DNA of 64,000 nt, from contig PKTN01000013.1 of NCBI GenBank assembly GCA_002869185.1, positions 1 through 64,000 on the forward strand, in the 5' to 3' direction. The translations under genes were made by a program, and so were the position numbers. The DNA is from Denitrovibrio sp. GTDB taxonomy: Bacteria > Chrysiogenota > Deferribacteres > Deferribacterales > Geovibrionaceae. Every line of letters starts with the position of its first letter. The first letter of the stretch is position 1. Below are positions 53,216 to 62,056 of this stretch, one piece after another. The notes below the pieces were generated by a model, which saw only the letters and a list, made by a program, of their open reading frames with translations, did no database searches and was not told where the DNA came from.

Positions 53216-53745
53216 CTCACTCCCCATTGTCCAGCGACATGAACCTTACCATCTTTTATATCTGTAATTGTCTCATCATTTCCGATATTGTCGCCAACCT
53301 TAAAGACCTTACCATTTATTACAGCAAATTTGCGTATTTTACCAATAAAAATACTACTAACAGTATACACTGGCTCTGGCGGACGTACAGCTCTTTCTAT
53401 AGCTGAACTGCCAGCCTCTGCAACTTCCACTTTGTTTTCTCTATAGATGATCTTATTGTTCTTTTGTCTTTGAATGATCCCGTCTTTTAATATATCAGTA
53501 TAAGGGATAATGTCCTCGTAATGTAGTTGTTTTTCTTTTGAAAGTGCCGTAGCAAATGTAGCATTGTCTCCACCAAGCTGCACTTTAAAAATATCCCTTG
53601 TCTTCCTAGCCTTCGTCTGAAAGACTTGCTCTATCTGGTCAACAACAAAGCTATTCAAAAAGAAGATTACCAATAGTAGTATAACAGGTAGCATCGCCTT
53701 TAACCAAAGATTGACAGGCAACATAGCTAGATATCTAAAAGACAT
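53194..53745 (-). CDS. MshK-like pilus assembly protein
   Basis: 183 aa with one N-terminal membrane helix (WLKAMLPVILLLVIFFLNSF) and a periplasmic domain ending YTVSSIFIGKIRKFAVINGK, VFKVGDNIGNDETIT, like PilP/GspC-type or MshK proteins that contact the secretin. Start ATG 53745 after GGTGG. Overlaps both neighbours. Family assignment is by size, topology and order. Confidence 0.65.
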   Translation of the reverse strand: MSFRYLAMLPVNLWLKAMLPVILLLVIFFLNSFVVDQIEQVFQTKARKTRDIFKVQLGGDNATFATALSKEKQLHYEDIIPYTDILKDGIIQRQKNNKIIYRENKVEVAEAGSSAIERAVRPPEPVYTVSSIFIGKIRKFAVINGKVFKVGDNIGNDETITDIKDGKVHVAGQWGVRWLFVNY

Positions 53746-54163
53746 ATTTACCACCCATGTATGGCTGTATCATTTCAACCTTAAAGACGACCTTCCGTTC
53801 ATCTTTAACCTTTTCAAAAGCCATACCTACGATGTGATATATAGGCGAAATACTCTTCTTCATATAATTTAAAAGCCGAATAAGATCTTCTGGTCTGTCA
53901 GGCATAAAGCTAAATTCAATCTTAACTTTATGGCTACTATCGTTATTTGTGACTGATGACATCACTTTAGCACCATACAAAACTCTAAACCTTTCTAAAG
54001 ATTCAAGGAGCAAGTGTCTAGCATCCTGCTCTTGCAATATAGGGAAACTATATTGAACACTTGCAGAGTCGAGTAGCTTCAACATTTGCTCAGTCTCATT
54101 GATCCTTAGGTTTCTAAGGCGTCTATCAAGCTCAGTTGTTGATTTAGTGATATTCTCTGACAT
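53735..54163 (-). CDS. MshJ/PilO-like pilus assembly protein
   Basis: 142 aa, small and lacking an obvious membrane helix. A helical N-terminus (TELDRRLRNLRINETEQML) leads into a ferredoxin-like PilO/GspM-type region (VKIEFSFMPDRPEDLIRLLN, ISPIYHIVGMAFEKV). MshJ/PilO proteins form the inner-membrane platform with MshI. The lack of a clear anchor is odd for PilO. Start ATG 54163 is tentative, with no good RBS. Confidence 0.6.
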   Translation of the reverse strand: MSENITKSTTELDRRLRNLRINETEQMLKLLDSASVQYSFPILQEQDARHLLLESLERFRVLYGAKVMSSVTNNDSSHKVKIEFSFMPDRPEDLIRLLNYMKKSISPIYHIVGMAFEKVKDERKVVFKVEMIQPYMGGKYVF

Positions 54164-54261
54164 GGTATTCAATACAATCAACTCTATCGATAAAAGTTAA
54201 ATAACTACGCTCAGAAATACAAGTAATTTATAGCTTTTTAAAGTTTTGATAAATTTTTGCA

Positions 54262-55644
54262 TCATTTCTTACCACTTTCTATAGATAAATTTATCGATGC
54301 AACAAGCGTATCTGAATTGTATCGAGAAGTATTTTTAACTTTATATTTGCCATTATTTTCTATCTGACTAACCTCTCTCTCAATCATTTGTCTGTGATCA
54401 TCTATCCCTTTAAAGCTAGTAAATTTAACATCACCAAAGACCTTAAGGGAGACTTTATCCTTGTCTTTCTCAAACTTTACACTTTTATAATCAGCTGTAT
54501 TTATGAGCCCAGCAGTCTCTTTATATAGGTCAAATGCATCGTCACCATATTTTTGAACCTGTTTGATATAATAAAAATTGTATCGTCGTTCACCAGAGTC
54601 TTTAAAATTATGAACGTTTCTGTCTAGCTTCATTTTAATAACGTTATTTTGTCCACGAGCCTTCTCTTTTGCAAAGGATAACTCTTCAAAAGCACTCATA
54701 TTGAGTAGAAGCAAGATCAAGGTTGCAACAATAGCGATGGAGTTAACCGCTGTTTTAAGTATATTAAACCCACGAGCCACTTTATATTTCTCAGGAGTAA
54801 AGTCATAAGTATCTTCGAGTAAACACAAAGAGAGAGGGATCATGAAATCCCTAAACTGCTGATTACTGCAATCTTTGAAGAGTGAACCAGGGATAACAAC
54901 AGATTGAGTCTTCTTATTGAAGTCAAAAAGCATCTGAGATAATTCGGACTTATCAGCTAGTTGCCCAGAGAGGATCATCCTATCAATACTAATGTGTTGA
55001 TTCTTTGTTACGAACATATATGTCAGGTTAATACTTTCATAAAATATACTTTCGATAGATGAAACTTCGCTAGTATTATATTCCATCTCTCTGGTATAAA
55101 TTATTTTCTTACCTTTACTCACAGTAACTATTACCTTTGTCTCATCAGCGAATGAGTGAAAGACAACTTCGTCAGGAAAGAAATAATCGGAGATACCACA
55201 TAAAGCAAAATCTGAGAGTGTAAACATATCCATATTCAGTTTCTGATGATCAACAAGTCCAGCATCCTTCTCGAAGAGTGACTCAGGTACCATATAGACA
55301 TTGTGCAAGGCACTCCCTGCTTTATCTGGCTTCACATCCTCATCTTTCTTATAGGCAATAAGATATGAGACATCCTCTTCTAAATGTTCTTTAAGTTTGT
55401 TTTTTGCGAGTAGTCGAAAAGTTTTTGAATCTTTCACAGGCGGAATTTCTACAGTCTCGATTATCGTGTCGTAATAATCAATGCAAAAATAATAGTTAAG
55501 CTCACCCGAAAGCGACTTTAGATTTTCTGGTTCTGTGATATAATGTTGTAGAAGAGTGTAACTGGAGCGTTTCTTCTCAAGAATAACAGCTTTTGTTGTT
55601 TTTTGATCGCCAGCTGTTAACAATTCTGCACTAAATAGTTTCAT
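54262..55644 (-). CDS. MshI/PilM-N-like pilus assembly protein
   Basis: 460 aa. The N-terminal ~330 residues resemble the ASKHA-fold PilM/MshI region; then a membrane helix (NSIAIVATLILLLLNMSA) and a PilN-like periplasmic coiled tail. Start placed at ATG 55644 (MKLFSAELLTAGDQ), because the longer ORF start at 55743 runs into the divergent regulator gene. First gene of the mshI-J-K-L-N operon. Confidence 0.7.
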   Translation of the reverse strand: MKLFSAELLTAGDQKTTKAVILEKKRSSYTLLQHYITEPENLKSLSGELNYYFCIDYYDTIIETVEIPPVKDSKTFRLLAKNKLKEHLEEDVSYLIAYKKDEDVKPDKAGSALHNVYMVPESLFEKDAGLVDHQKLNMDMFTLSDFALCGISDYFFPDEVVFHSFADETKVIVTVSKGKKIIYTREMEYNTSEVSSIESIFYESINLTYMFVTKNQHISIDRMILSGQLADKSELSQMLFDFNKKTQSVVIPGSLFKDCSNQQFRDFMIPLSLCLLEDTYDFTPEKYKVARGFNILKTAVNSIAIVATLILLLLNMSAFEELSFAKEKARGQNNVIKMKLDRNVHNFKDSGERRYNFYYIKQVQKYGDDAFDLYKETAGLINTADYKSVKFEKDKDKVSLKVFGDVKFTSFKGIDDHRQMIEREVSQIENNGKYKVKNTSRYNSDTLVASINLSIESGKK

Positions 55645-55695
55645 AAATAACAATACTATGCGGACGCTCCCACAGCAAGGTTTTTTAGGTAAAAT

Positions 55696-56295
55696 ATGGC
55701 TAAAATAATACTTATAGAAGATGATGAAGCCCTGAGAAAACAATTGTGCTTCACATTAGAAAGTAACAACAAAGTTTGCGAAGCTTGCAACAGGATTCAG
55801 GCTATAGAAAGGCTAAAATCCTGCAATCCAGATATAGCTATAGTCGATCTTGGTCTACCACCTAACGAAAACACCCCTGACGAAGGGCTCTTTATTGTCG
55901 ACCATATTAAAACTAATTACCTCACTAAGGTTATAGTCTTAACAGGACAGACAACTAAAGAGGCAGCAATAAAAAGCTTAGAAATGGGTTGCTTTGACTA
56001 TCTTGAAAAGCCTGTCAATATCTAACAGCTTCTCTTTTCTATCGATAGAGCAATGCTATTCTTAGATACCGAACAAGAGCTTAAAAACCGTGGCGTAGAG
56101 CAATTAGAGATTACAATCGAAGTAGGGAAAGGGCTCCAAGATATTCGCGAGAAAGCAGAGAAAAACCTTATCATGAAAATACTTAACGATACTGGTTTTA
56201 ATGTATATAAATCAGCTAAAATACTTGGAGTTAAAAGGGAAAGCCTCTATTATTTCATCAAAAAGTTCAACCTAGTAAGGGATAAGGATGATTGA
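55696..56295 (+). pseudogene. Two-domain response regulator (receiver + Fis HTH), interrupted by in-frame TAA
   Basis: RegA/PrrA-like layout. Receiver: LIEDDEAL, phospho-acceptor in DIAIVDLGLP, VIVLTGQT and the Lys in YLEKPVNI. TAA follows at 56023-56025. The same frame goes on QLLFSIDRAMLFLDTEQELK (the usual receiver-linker) and a Fis-type HTH (NVYKSAKILGVKRESLYYFI) to 56295. With one codon replaced it would be a normal 199-aa regulator. An ATG at 56053 could restart the HTH part. The stop overlaps the kinase ATG by 8 nt, so the pair is cognate. Position suggests pilus control. Confidence 0.85.
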
Positions 56296-57346
56296 TCTTC
56301 TTTATCAAACACTAATCTTCTCAGGTCTAATAATTTTCGCTGTTTTATTCTATCTCAAGCATATGGTCACTCGTTTTTTGCGTGTACTAACAGAAATCAT
56401 CAGAATGAACGAAATGAACGAATATGACCCAGTAAAATTTACTGAACATCTAGACCCTCTCATGAAGAAACTTGGAGTAAAAGATTACTCATACTACATA
56501 TATTTTCTAGAGACCGAGTATCAAAAGATAGGTACACATGGCAGAAACTCAATTAAGAAATTTGTCTCGACACAGGACTTTACTGTCTATGTAGAGATAT
56601 CGCCAGGAATACTTAGGTGGGAGAGAGCATACTTAGGTGTTTTGCTGGTGGAGACTATCTTCTTACTTATAAAAATAGATGTCACACTCAATCTTAGAGC
56701 TACATCTAAGGCAATGTCAGAGTTCAACAAAATTAATACATTCCTAACTCATGACATAAAAAATCTAGCTCAATTTATCAATATTATGGAACATAATCTT
56801 GGGCAATCACTCTCAGACGAAAAGAAGGATAAACTATTTGGTTATCTCAAAAGCACTGCCCCATCTTTAAAACTTAAAGCGGACAAAGTTCTGGATGCTC
56901 TCACAGAATCAACAAAGCAGCATGCAGTATATAAAGAGCTAATCGCACCATACGAAATAGCTGATAATGTTGCTTCAATTCTTAACATTGAAATAGACCA
57001 TGATACAAATTATAAGAAATACTTTTTCGAGAAGAAAAGCTTAATTATCATCTTTGAAAATATAATAAAAAACTTCTATGATAAAAGTATTATAGAACCG
57101 ACTATTAAATTAAACATGTCAGTGATAGAAGAGGATGACAACTTAACTATAACCTTCTCTGACAATGGAACTAAAATCCAAAACTGTGAAAAGATATTCG
57201 AGCCTTTCTACTCTGAAAAGAAGGGAGGGCTTGGAGTTGGTCTGTACCATTGCCGCAACATAGCTACTAATATGCAGGGAAAACTATGGGCTGAAAACAC
57301 CGAAGAAGGACCTGCATTTATACTAAATCTACAAATTAATAGATGA
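56288..57346 (+). CDS. Membrane histidine kinase next to the pilin gene
   Basis: 352 aa. N-terminal membrane helix (TLIFSGLIIFAVLFYL), a second hydrophobic stretch near 115-130 (AYLGVLLVETIFLLI), then H-box FLTHDIKNLAQFINIMEHN and HATPase motifs (IIFENIIKNFYD, FSDNGTK, GGLGVGLYHCR). The HDIKN box resembles PrsK-type kinases. Coupled to the interrupted regulator upstream and followed after 7 nt by the pilin. Confidence 0.87.
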   Translation: MIDLLYQTLIFSGLIIFAVLFYLKHMVTRFLRVLTEIIRMNEMNEYDPVKFTEHLDPLMKKLGVKDYSYYIYFLETEYQKIGTHGRNSIKKFVSTQDFTVYVEISPGILRWERAYLGVLLVETIFLLIKIDVTLNLRATSKAMSEFNKINTFLTHDIKNLAQFINIMEHNLGQSLSDEKKDKLFGYLKSTAPSLKLKADKVLDALTESTKQHAVYKELIAPYEIADNVASILNIEIDHDTNYKKYFFEKKSLIIIFENIIKNFYDKSIIEPTIKLNMSVIEEDDNLTITFSDNGTKIQNCEKIFEPFYSEKKGGLGVGLYHCRNIATNMQGKLWAENTEEGPAFILNLQINR

Positions 57347-57353
57347 GGCTCAC

Positions 57354-57992
57354 ATGAACAAAGGTTTTACACTGATTGAACTCGCAATAGTAATGATAAT
57401 TATAGGTATAATCCTGGGCAGTGCTATCAAATCTACTGAGATAATTAAAGACGCTAGAGCCAAGGCTAATATCACAGATATTACCAAACTGGCAGACGCT
57501 CAACATACTTTCTATGAAAGGGTTGCACGTTTTGCTGGAGACTCTGATAATGACGGTCAAATAGATTTTACTTCTTTAAACAGCACCAATCCTCCAGATG
57601 AAGCAAATACAACAAACTCTGGTGACATGGACTTCGCTTTCCAAGAGCTTGAAAACCTAGGCATCTTGCCTGTTAAAACTAATAGTGATCACGCAACAAT
57701 TCGCTCAGGAGGACCTGCATACTTTGCTGGTTCTACGGTAACAGATGTAGCGGGGAATAATACAGTTCTTAATATGATAGTAGTTAGACAAGTCCCATGC
57801 CTCACAGCATTTGCAATGGAGCAAAATATTGATAAATCGTCACCAGATGCGGCAAATTCAGCTAGTACTGGTAGGGTAAGGTATATAGATGGAACAGCTT
57901 TAGAAGCCATAAATGCGTGGACAGTGAATACTATTTGCGCAAACAATCCTGACACTTTAACTAATCTTGCTTATCTATTCGATAGATTCTAA
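57354..57992 (+). CDS. Type IV pilin-like protein (prepilin)
   Basis: 212 aa with a class III prepilin leader: MNKG|FTLIELAIVMIIIGII, short positively charged leader cleaved after Gly, Glu at mature position 5, then the hydrophobic helix. The globular part contains a calcium-like loop DSDNDGQIDF and two later cysteines (VPCLTAF, NTICANN) that could form the C-terminal disulfide. Longer than many major pilins; may be a major MSHA-type or minor pilin. GAGG upstream. A terminator follows. Confidence 0.9.
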   Translation: MNKGFTLIELAIVMIIIGIILGSAIKSTEIIKDARAKANITDITKLADAQHTFYERVARFAGDSDNDGQIDFTSLNSTNPPDEANTTNSGDMDFAFQELENLGILPVKTNSDHATIRSGGPAYFAGSTVTDVAGNNTVLNMIVVRQVPCLTAFAMEQNIDKSSPDAANSASTGRVRYIDGTALEAINAWTVNTICANNPDTLTNLAYLFDRF

Positions 57993-58033
57993 TTATCAGC
58001 ACGCAGAAATGCGCAATTTATAGGCAAAAAGAA

Positions 58034-58051
58034 AGGGGACCTAAGTCCCCT
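58034..58051. terminator. Bidirectional terminator after the pilin gene
   Basis: AGGGGAC / GTCCCCT stem with CTAA loop, A-rich before and T-rich after. Positioned between the convergent pilin and beta-helix protein genes. Confidence 0.7.
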
Positions 58052-58060
58052 TATATAAAT

Positions 58061-61000
58061 TTATTTCTGAAACTTCGTCTTTAATTCATCATACTTAGCT
58101 TTAAAGGTTGATACTGGTATCACCTTAGACTTCTGTCTGAACAGCCTTGCTGGCTGATACTTCTTGAGGGCTTTTGAAAGCACTACAAGCTTAGTGTCTT
58201 CGCCTATAGTAGATGCTATCTTAGCACCACTCTCCCAAGCTGTCACAGAGCCTGCATCAAGCTTTGTCAAATCTATCGGAAGCCATATATTTTCATCATA
58301 AATAACAACCTGTTTTTTACTAAAGCCAAGCTTTTTCATTAACTCTTCAGGTATTGAGGTATCAAAGAGTGTTACAAGCTTTCCATCTGACACAGTGAAA
58401 GCCATATCTACGCCAGTCGCTTTAAGTATAGAGCCATAAGCAATAAGTATGTCATCACCGTCACCAGATTTTGACGCTAAAAGCTCTGATGGATACTTTG
58501 CCGTGTCTACTTTTGTATTGCTACCGTAAACGCTCACGAATGGTCTCTTAGCATCAGCCTGAAACTTAACACCTATTCCATTCAGATAGTCCAATGTAGC
58601 CATACCTGTATAGAGTTTTTTGAGCTGAGCATTATCTGTCATTCGGGCAACTTCAGCTACTAACCCTTCAGCTATAGCCTTTACGCCAACGTCCTCTTCA
58701 TCAATATATAGACCAATTTTTTCGCCATTATTCCATCTTGTTGTATGTGCATCAAAAATAACGATAGGATATTTAATCTTTGTCTCTTTTTTACCATATT
58801 TGATAGAAATTACAGCGTCAGTCCTCTTTGTTCTTGATATCTTTTTGAGATTATCAGTAAACTCAGCAAACAACTGCAACCTAACTCTATCTGATGCAGG
58901 AATACTCTCTAGCTCAGCAGAGACTGGAGCAGGAAAATAACCCGGTACATCAAGAGTGAGCTCTGATTTACTTATATTCTCAGTCGATTCATTCTCTATA
59001 ATCAGAGTCATAAAAGGTCTGTTAATAAAAGCATTTGGCATATTTGCAAATACAGGTTCAACACCTGCAACAGATAACACTATACCTTTATTCGGATCAG
59101 GTTTAGATTTTGCAGCCTTTTTAGCTGGTTGCGCTTTAGATGATGAAGCTGTTTTCTTGTTCCCTGATGCAACCTGAGGTGCCTGTTTAGGTGCACGTTT
59201 CCGTTCTATCTCTACAAGCTTATCTAGTACGTTTTGCTTTACACTTTCAAACGCCTTCCTCATAGCGGCTTTTCTTCCCATACTTTCGTTCATATGGTAA
59301 ACCACCACACCTTTGGATGCGTCAAATAACTGCAAGCCTGTCTTTGTGTCGAAAATGACTACGTCCATATCCGCATTGATCATCTTGAGGTTCTTGCTAA
59401 CTCTACTCTTAGAAGCAGAAGCAGCCTCTTTCACGATAACCAATACGTCAGGTTTATTAATATCTATATCTTCTTTATAGCCTGTCACTCCACAACCCTT
59501 AGCAGGGAGTTCAGCAAGCGGAAAAAGAAGATTATTAAGCTCTTTTGCTAGTTCAGGTCTTATGATGTCTCCATCACCACATGATGCTAGCCCTATCTTA
59601 ATCTCTCTCTTTTTATTACCTATTATCCTAAGATCTTGTAAATCAGCTAATATCAAATTCGTATCCAGAAAAACGACATAAAAGCCTTCGAACTTTGCAC
59701 CAGATACTTTTGTTGTTACCGCATATGCTCCTGCTGAATACTTATCAGCAGCCGACATGATCTTATCTTTCACTATGTATGATTTTTTCCTAGGAAGCCT
59801 ACCTGTAACACTTTTAATATGCTCTTTTACAGATTGCTTTGTTGCCTTGCTAATCGCAATTTTACCTATACCCTCTCCGTTGCCAAAGACAGGTATTTTC
59901 ACTCTCACAAATCTAACCTTAGTAGGAGCCCCGCTCTGCTCAGCAAGCCCTAAAGTTCCTGCTAACCTCTTAACATAAGGAGCTTTACTACCTTCTATAA
60001 GCACCCTAGCATCTTTCTGCATGCCTGTTTTAAACAGAGCATAACCATCAATAGCTTGGATATCTTCGTATCTCTTAGGAAATAGTTCTTTAAGTAGAGC
60101 TATATATTTCAGAGCATCCTCAAAGTTCTCAGACATTAGACTGTCACCAATCTTTGTCATCAGATCGTTACCAGATGCATTAATAAGCTGACTGAGAGAT
60201 TTTTTAAACGGCTCAACATAGTCAATTTTTACAGAGCCTCTAAAACTTCTAATTATTTCATATGATTCTTTATCAGGTACAGTTGCCTTTTTTATCTCAA
60301 GTGGCGTCTCAGTAGTGATATCCAAAATATTGTTTTTCATCACTATAGTACCAATTAAAGTACTAACGTCAGCAAGGACAGACATACCTTCGTTATTATG
60401 AGCAAATTCTACATTGTCAAAATTAAACCCACCAGAAGTCGCTAGAAAAGCTGTTTTGTTATATCCAAAAACAGCTTTTTTGATACTCACACTAGAGTTT
60501 TGACTAGATTTCAGACCTACTTCAAATGATTCGAACCGAGTATCTTCAAACCTAGCCTCTGAGTTTATCACCTCAAATACTCCACCATTTCTGAAAAAAG
60601 TATTCGTGAATAAACCACCACCGGCACCAGTATCCGCAAGTGTAATGTTATAGCCCTTACCTTTGAATGTAACGCCAGCATCTTTAGTACCGAGCTATTC
60701 TATACTACCTAATACCTTGAGCGATGCTGAGTCTTCAAATCGGATTACAGAACCAGCCTCTATGGTCAGCTTAATTCCATTAGGTACAGTGAATTCTCCT
60801 CTAACGATATACGGACTACCAAGACTGTAAAAGATTCTGTCTTCTTTCAGCTCACCAGTTACGTCCGTAGGGCCAGGTTTTACAGCGACCCTAGATATCT
60901 CAGCCGCAGGGCTGAGGTTGTCTGCGAAATCTTTTGTGTATACCCTATAGAATATCTTCTGACCGAAACTTACTCCCTCGTCTAGGTATTCACTAAGTTC

Positions 61001-62056
61001 AGTAGTAGCCAACTCTTCAAATTCAGCCTGACCTACTACAGCTTTGTTTATAATGTACTCTTTTATGTCATTATCTTCTGGTTTTTCCCAACTAAGTTTA
61101 AAACCTTTCTCTGATAGACCTGTTTGTAAATTAACTGGTTCAGAAGGAGGGATTGTATCCACAGTAACCAAATATGGTACTTGATACTTAGTAACCTTTC
61201 TCTTTTCTGAATTAACTAAAAAGACCTCCATCAGAGCACCTTTATAGTTAGTCCCTTCAGTAACTACATATTTTCCTAAGTACAGCCCCGGCTTGATCTC
61301 GTTAAGAGATATCGCGTCTGTCTGACCAACAATACTGAAGTATGACTTCATCCCCTCATCCCCTTTAAGGGAGACAAGGATCTCATCTTGAGCTTTGAAA
61401 GGGCTATCAAGAGTGTTAGTCACAACAGAGAATATAGTTGGAGGTCTAACTACAGCTAAGTTAGGAGGTTCTGGCAGTGCTTTAGCGATGTTTCGACAGA
61501 GTTTGTCAAAAAGTTCTATCTTAACACTGTCACGAAGAACAAGTGCGGACTGAACCGCAGTAGATATAGCAGCCCAAGGTGAAAGTGGAACACCACCAGC
61601 CTTACGGTCGACCTTCTCTTCTTTCTTCCATAAGATTCTACCTGTACTTGCTTCGACAAAGGTGACGTCCAGCTTCACAGTTAAACTACCGTAGAAACCA
61701 GCATACATCTTCTCTATACCTATGACGTTTAGAAAGATAAGCCCCTGAACGCCAAGCTCATCAGCTATCTCTTTATTAGTGAATTCACGCCATTTTTTAC
61801 CAGATTTTTGTTCTAGAAGGAATAGTTTTGAATCGATATCCTCTAGCTCCATATCACGATAGTTCTTTGATCCTATGTGATTAAAGAAGGTGACGCGAAG
61901 CTCTTTCAGATCTTCTGGTTTTCCGTCCCCTTCAATAGGGAGCACAGCGATATGCTCTGGCATAGCCGCTAGCACTTGTCCGGTACAAACCAGACAAAAA
62001 AAGGCCGCAATAAATGCGACCTTTATGTAGTTTTGATTAATAAGCTGTAAGAACAT
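58061..62056 (-). pseudogene. Giant exported multidomain protein, interrupted by in-frame TAG
   Basis: About 1331 codons if read through. A signal peptide (YIKVAFIAAFFCLVCTGQVL then AA) leads to a GNA1162/LpoB-type region (AVLPIEGDGKPEDLKELR, TGRILWKKEEKV), a fibronectin-like domain (~310-400, PSEPVNLQTGLSEKGFKLSW) and right-handed beta-helix strands. A TAG at 60695-60697 falls inside the beta-helix (LKVLGSIE|LGTKDAGVTFKG), which continues in frame. The C-terminal part has a transglutaminase-like domain (SGDGDDILIAYGSILKATG) lacking its catalytic Cys (GGT codon, 58457-58459) and His. Start ATG 62056 overlaps the upstream gene by 20 nt. Confidence 0.72.

Noticed and set aside
55645..55743. Longer start of the MshI-like gene at 55743
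   Set aside because: It would overlap the divergent response regulator by 48 nt and adds residues not typical of the family; ATG 55644 gives the normal MKLF start.
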